Below are positions 62,286 to 64,000 of a stretch of 64,000 nucleotides of DNA, piece after piece. A program made the position numbers and the translations under genes. The notes below the pieces were generated by a model. That model was not told the DNA's origin. It searched no databases and saw only the letters and a program-made list of their open reading frames with translations. Numbering within the stretch: the first letter of the stretch is position 1; each line of letters begins with the position of its first letter. This DNA comes from Bacteroidales bacterium (lineage in GTDB: Bacteria > Bacteroidota > Bacteroidia > Bacteroidales > VadinHA17), in assembly GCA_016715075.1 (NCBI GenBank), contig JADKBK010000007.1, positions 1 through 64,000 of the forward strand, in the 5' to 3' direction.

Positions 62286-64000
62286 TACCTCACACCTATC
62301 AGAATAACGTCGTCAACCTGAGGATTGTCGCCACGCCACTCTTCAAAGATCTCATTCATTTTTTCCCCCTGTTTAATCATTGGAACTCCGGAAAGTGACA
62401 CCAGGGTCTCTCTGAGCTGATTTGACATATATTTCTTCTGATTGGGTCCTCCAAACTGATCTGGATAACCATCTGAAAAAATGTAGAAAGCATCGCCTTT
62501 CAGGAGATCAATCTTATGCAGCTTGAACGGCTCCATTCTGTAATGTATAGCCACAGGCATCTTGTCGGCCCTGTAATTCGTCAGTTCATTCCCTCTGACA
62601 AGATACAGAGGATTATTAGCCCCTGAATACCATAAAATATTCTTATCAAAATCTACAACGCAAATGGCTATATCCATTCCATCCTTTATGCTGTCTTCAT
62701 CTGCAACCTGTTTCAATGACGTTATAACTCCCTTCCTCAGATTTTCAATTATCTGATCAGGCATGACAATATGCTTTTCATTAACAATCTCATTTAGTAA
62801 TGAAACGCCCAGCATACTCATGAATGCTCCGGGAACACCATGCCCTGTACAGTCTGCAGCAATAATCACCTGGATATTTCCCTGGGAAGCCACCCAGTAG
62901 AAATCACCGCTTACAATAGCCAGGGGTTTATACAGCACAAAGTGATCGAGCTTGTCGCTGAACAGTTCGAGAGAGGGGATAAGTGCTGTCTGGATCCTCT
63001 TAGCATACATGATACTGTCAGTAATATGCTTGTTCTGATAGGTAATAAGATCTCTTTGCACTGTTACCTGGTCTCTCTGCTGCTCTATTTCGTCCTTTTG
63101 AATTGAAATGGTTCGGTTTTTCTCCTCAAGTACAATATTGGCTTCCTTTTTGATCTTATATCCTCTGTAGATGAAATACCCGAGGATCGAAACAAGGAGA
63201 AGTGCGAGAAGAACAAAATAGAGAATAAGCTTCTGTTTTTCAATCGCTTCAAGCTGTACTTTTATCCTGGTATCCTGCTCTGAGATCCTCATAAGCTGTT
63301 CATTGATCCTTGCGAGCTGAAGTGATATTTTTTCCCTCTGACCGGCAAGGGTATCCTGCTGAACCCTGACTTCATCCTGCTGGAGTGCTATGGTTTGTTT
63401 CTGAACAGTGATCTCCCCTTTCTGCCTGCTTATCCGGGCAAACTGACTATCCAGAATTTTCTGTTTTTCTTTTAGAGTCTTTTCCCTGGCGGTTATCTCC
63501 ATGTCGAGACTATCGAGCAGAGCTTTCTGTTTAAGTATCTCCCGCCTCTGGAACTCTATAGTCTCCTGTTGCTGGTTAATTGTCACTTTCTGGGCTTCGA
63601 TCTCCCTGCTGGCAATATCAAACAGATTCTGCCAGTCCTCCTTTGTCTTGACGGCAGTAAAAAGCAAGGTCTGCGGAACTGACATTCCCTCTTTTTTAAT
63701 GTAGTCCTCATTTATGTCATACTGAGGCTTGCCATTTACAACAATGAAGTTAATCATTGATTCCCTGAACTGATATCCCTCAGTTACAAGCATTGTCTGT
63801 GTGCCTGTAATCTTCTCTTTAATTTTGGCAAGGTCAAATCCGGCATTTTTGTTAACATAAAGTACCTGGGTATGCGTCAGGCTCTCAAGCTTCCGGAATC
63901 CCATCACCAAAACGGGCTTATCCTGAATTCTGGTGCGTGTCTTGGCAAGGTTTCCCATTTCACTTATGAGATCATAATCTCCTACCAGTACACCAATTTT
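62282..64000 (-). CDS. YfiR-SpoIIE phosphatase, N-terminus outside window
   Basis: The frame is open to the right edge, so the start is not in the window. The visible part opens with a YfiR/DUF4154-type domain (THTQVLYVNKNAGFDLAKIK, MINFIVVNGKPQYDINEDYI). Then come a long coiled coil of Gln-rich heptads, a TM helix (LILYFVLLALLLVSILGYFI), a second coiled coil, and the SpoIIE/PP2C domain (VSGDFYWVASQG, AADCTGHGVPGAFMSMLGVS, FYIFSDGYPDQFGG). It would sense a periplasmic signal and dephosphorylate a cytoplasmic partner, perhaps the SiaC protein. Confidence 0.9.
   Translation of the reverse strand, partial: KIGVLVGDYDLISEMGNLAKTRTRIQDKPVLVMGFRKLESLTHTQVLYVNKNAGFDLAKIKEKITGTQTMLVTEGYQFRESMINFIVVNGKPQYDINEDYIKKEGMSVPQTLLFTAVKTKEDWQNLFDIASREIEAQKVTINQQQETIEFQRREILKQKALLDSLDMEITAREKTLKEKQKILDSQFARISRQKGEITVQKQTIALQQDEVRVQQDTLAGQREKISLQLARINEQLMRISEQDTRIKVQLEAIEKQKLILYFVLLALLLVSILGYFIYRGYKIKKEANIVLEEKNRTISIQKDEIEQQRDQVTVQRDLITYQNKHITDSIMYAKRIQTALIPSLELFSDKLDHFVLYKPLAIVSGDFYWVASQGNIQVIIAADCTGHGVPGAFMSMLGVSLLNEIVNEKHIVMPDQIIENLRKGVITSLKQVADEDSIKDGMDIAICVVDFDKNILWYSGANNPLYLVRGNELTNYRADKMPVAIHYRMEPFKLHKIDLLKGDAFYIFSDGYPDQFGGPNQKKYMSNQLRETLVSLSGVPMIKQGEKMNEIFEEWRGDNPQVDDVILIGVRY

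Noticed and set aside
1..64000. Integrase, excisionase or replication genes of an integrative element
   Set aside because: No tyrosine or serine recombinase motif was seen on either strand, so the islands are called from their ends and content only.

Overview
The window looks like a piece of a Bacteroidota (Bacteroidales-type) chromosome, probably a draft or metagenome assembly. The signs are TAnnTTTG-type -7 promoter boxes (for example before tyrS, the aldolase gene and several small genes), a TonB receptor with a carboxypeptidase-like N-terminal domain, GH109-type and Tat-exported sugar enzymes, SiaC/DUF1987 and SpoIIE-type phosphatases, and TolC/RND efflux genes. Several genes carry single-base frameshifts in short homopolymers and there are two G-rich nonsense blocks, so base-level quality is imperfect.

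Region 1 (1-15.5 kb) is accessory DNA. Every recognisable gene is on the + strand, most are unrelated to their neighbours (NYN nuclease, two GNAT acetyltransferases, a large secreted protein, YcxB-like, STM3941-like, RDD-Coa1, an ECF sigma factor with a membrane partner, a lipoprotein, Fic, a small secreted protein), and each is followed by a GC-rich structured element. The elements begin with an RYYYAAC-like core and end with a GTTRRRY-like core. The first bases of each unit are complementary to the last bases before its own 3' element. That is the layout of integron gene cassettes with attC sites, here with unusually long and partly conserved interiors. No integrase gene is in the window.

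Region 2 (15.8-17.9 kb) joins this array to a tRNA-Arg(CCT) gene. A 149-bp MITE-like element is followed by five tandem units of about 358 bp. Each unit has one small GIY-YIG nuclease ORF and a copy of the tRNA 3' end whose T arm is split by a GC-rich hairpin.

Region 3 (18-29 kb) is housekeeping: cvpA and tyrS; a minus-strand operon tolC - RND adaptor - tsaB - DUF3108 - efp - SpoIIE phosphatase; class II aldolase (frameshifted); a small RHH-like protein; SiaC/DUF1987; tRNA-Gln.

Region 4 (29.1-38.1 kb) is an island next to tRNA-Gln(TTG), bounded by fragments of the tRNA 3' end. It holds decayed FtsX and serine hydrolase genes and a second set of cassette-like units (acyltransferase; AraC regulator + membrane protein + NmrA-like reductase; small membrane protein; alpha/beta hydrolase; HNH nuclease).

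Region 5 (38.3-64 kb) is mostly chromosomal: a small beta-barrel/lipoprotein pair, sugar-active enzymes (Tat glycosidase-like, Gfo/Idh/MocA GH109-like, sugar isomerase, maltose acetyltransferase), CheB, an MG2/TonB-plug protein with an in-frame stop, a PQQ-propeller protein, a phytanoyl-CoA dioxygenase-like protein, YegP-like, a TonB receptor, a response regulator, iron alcohol dehydrogenase, a 12-copy palindromic repeat, EttA, two paralogous Cys-rich lipoproteins and a YfiR-SpoIIE phosphatase cut by the window edge.
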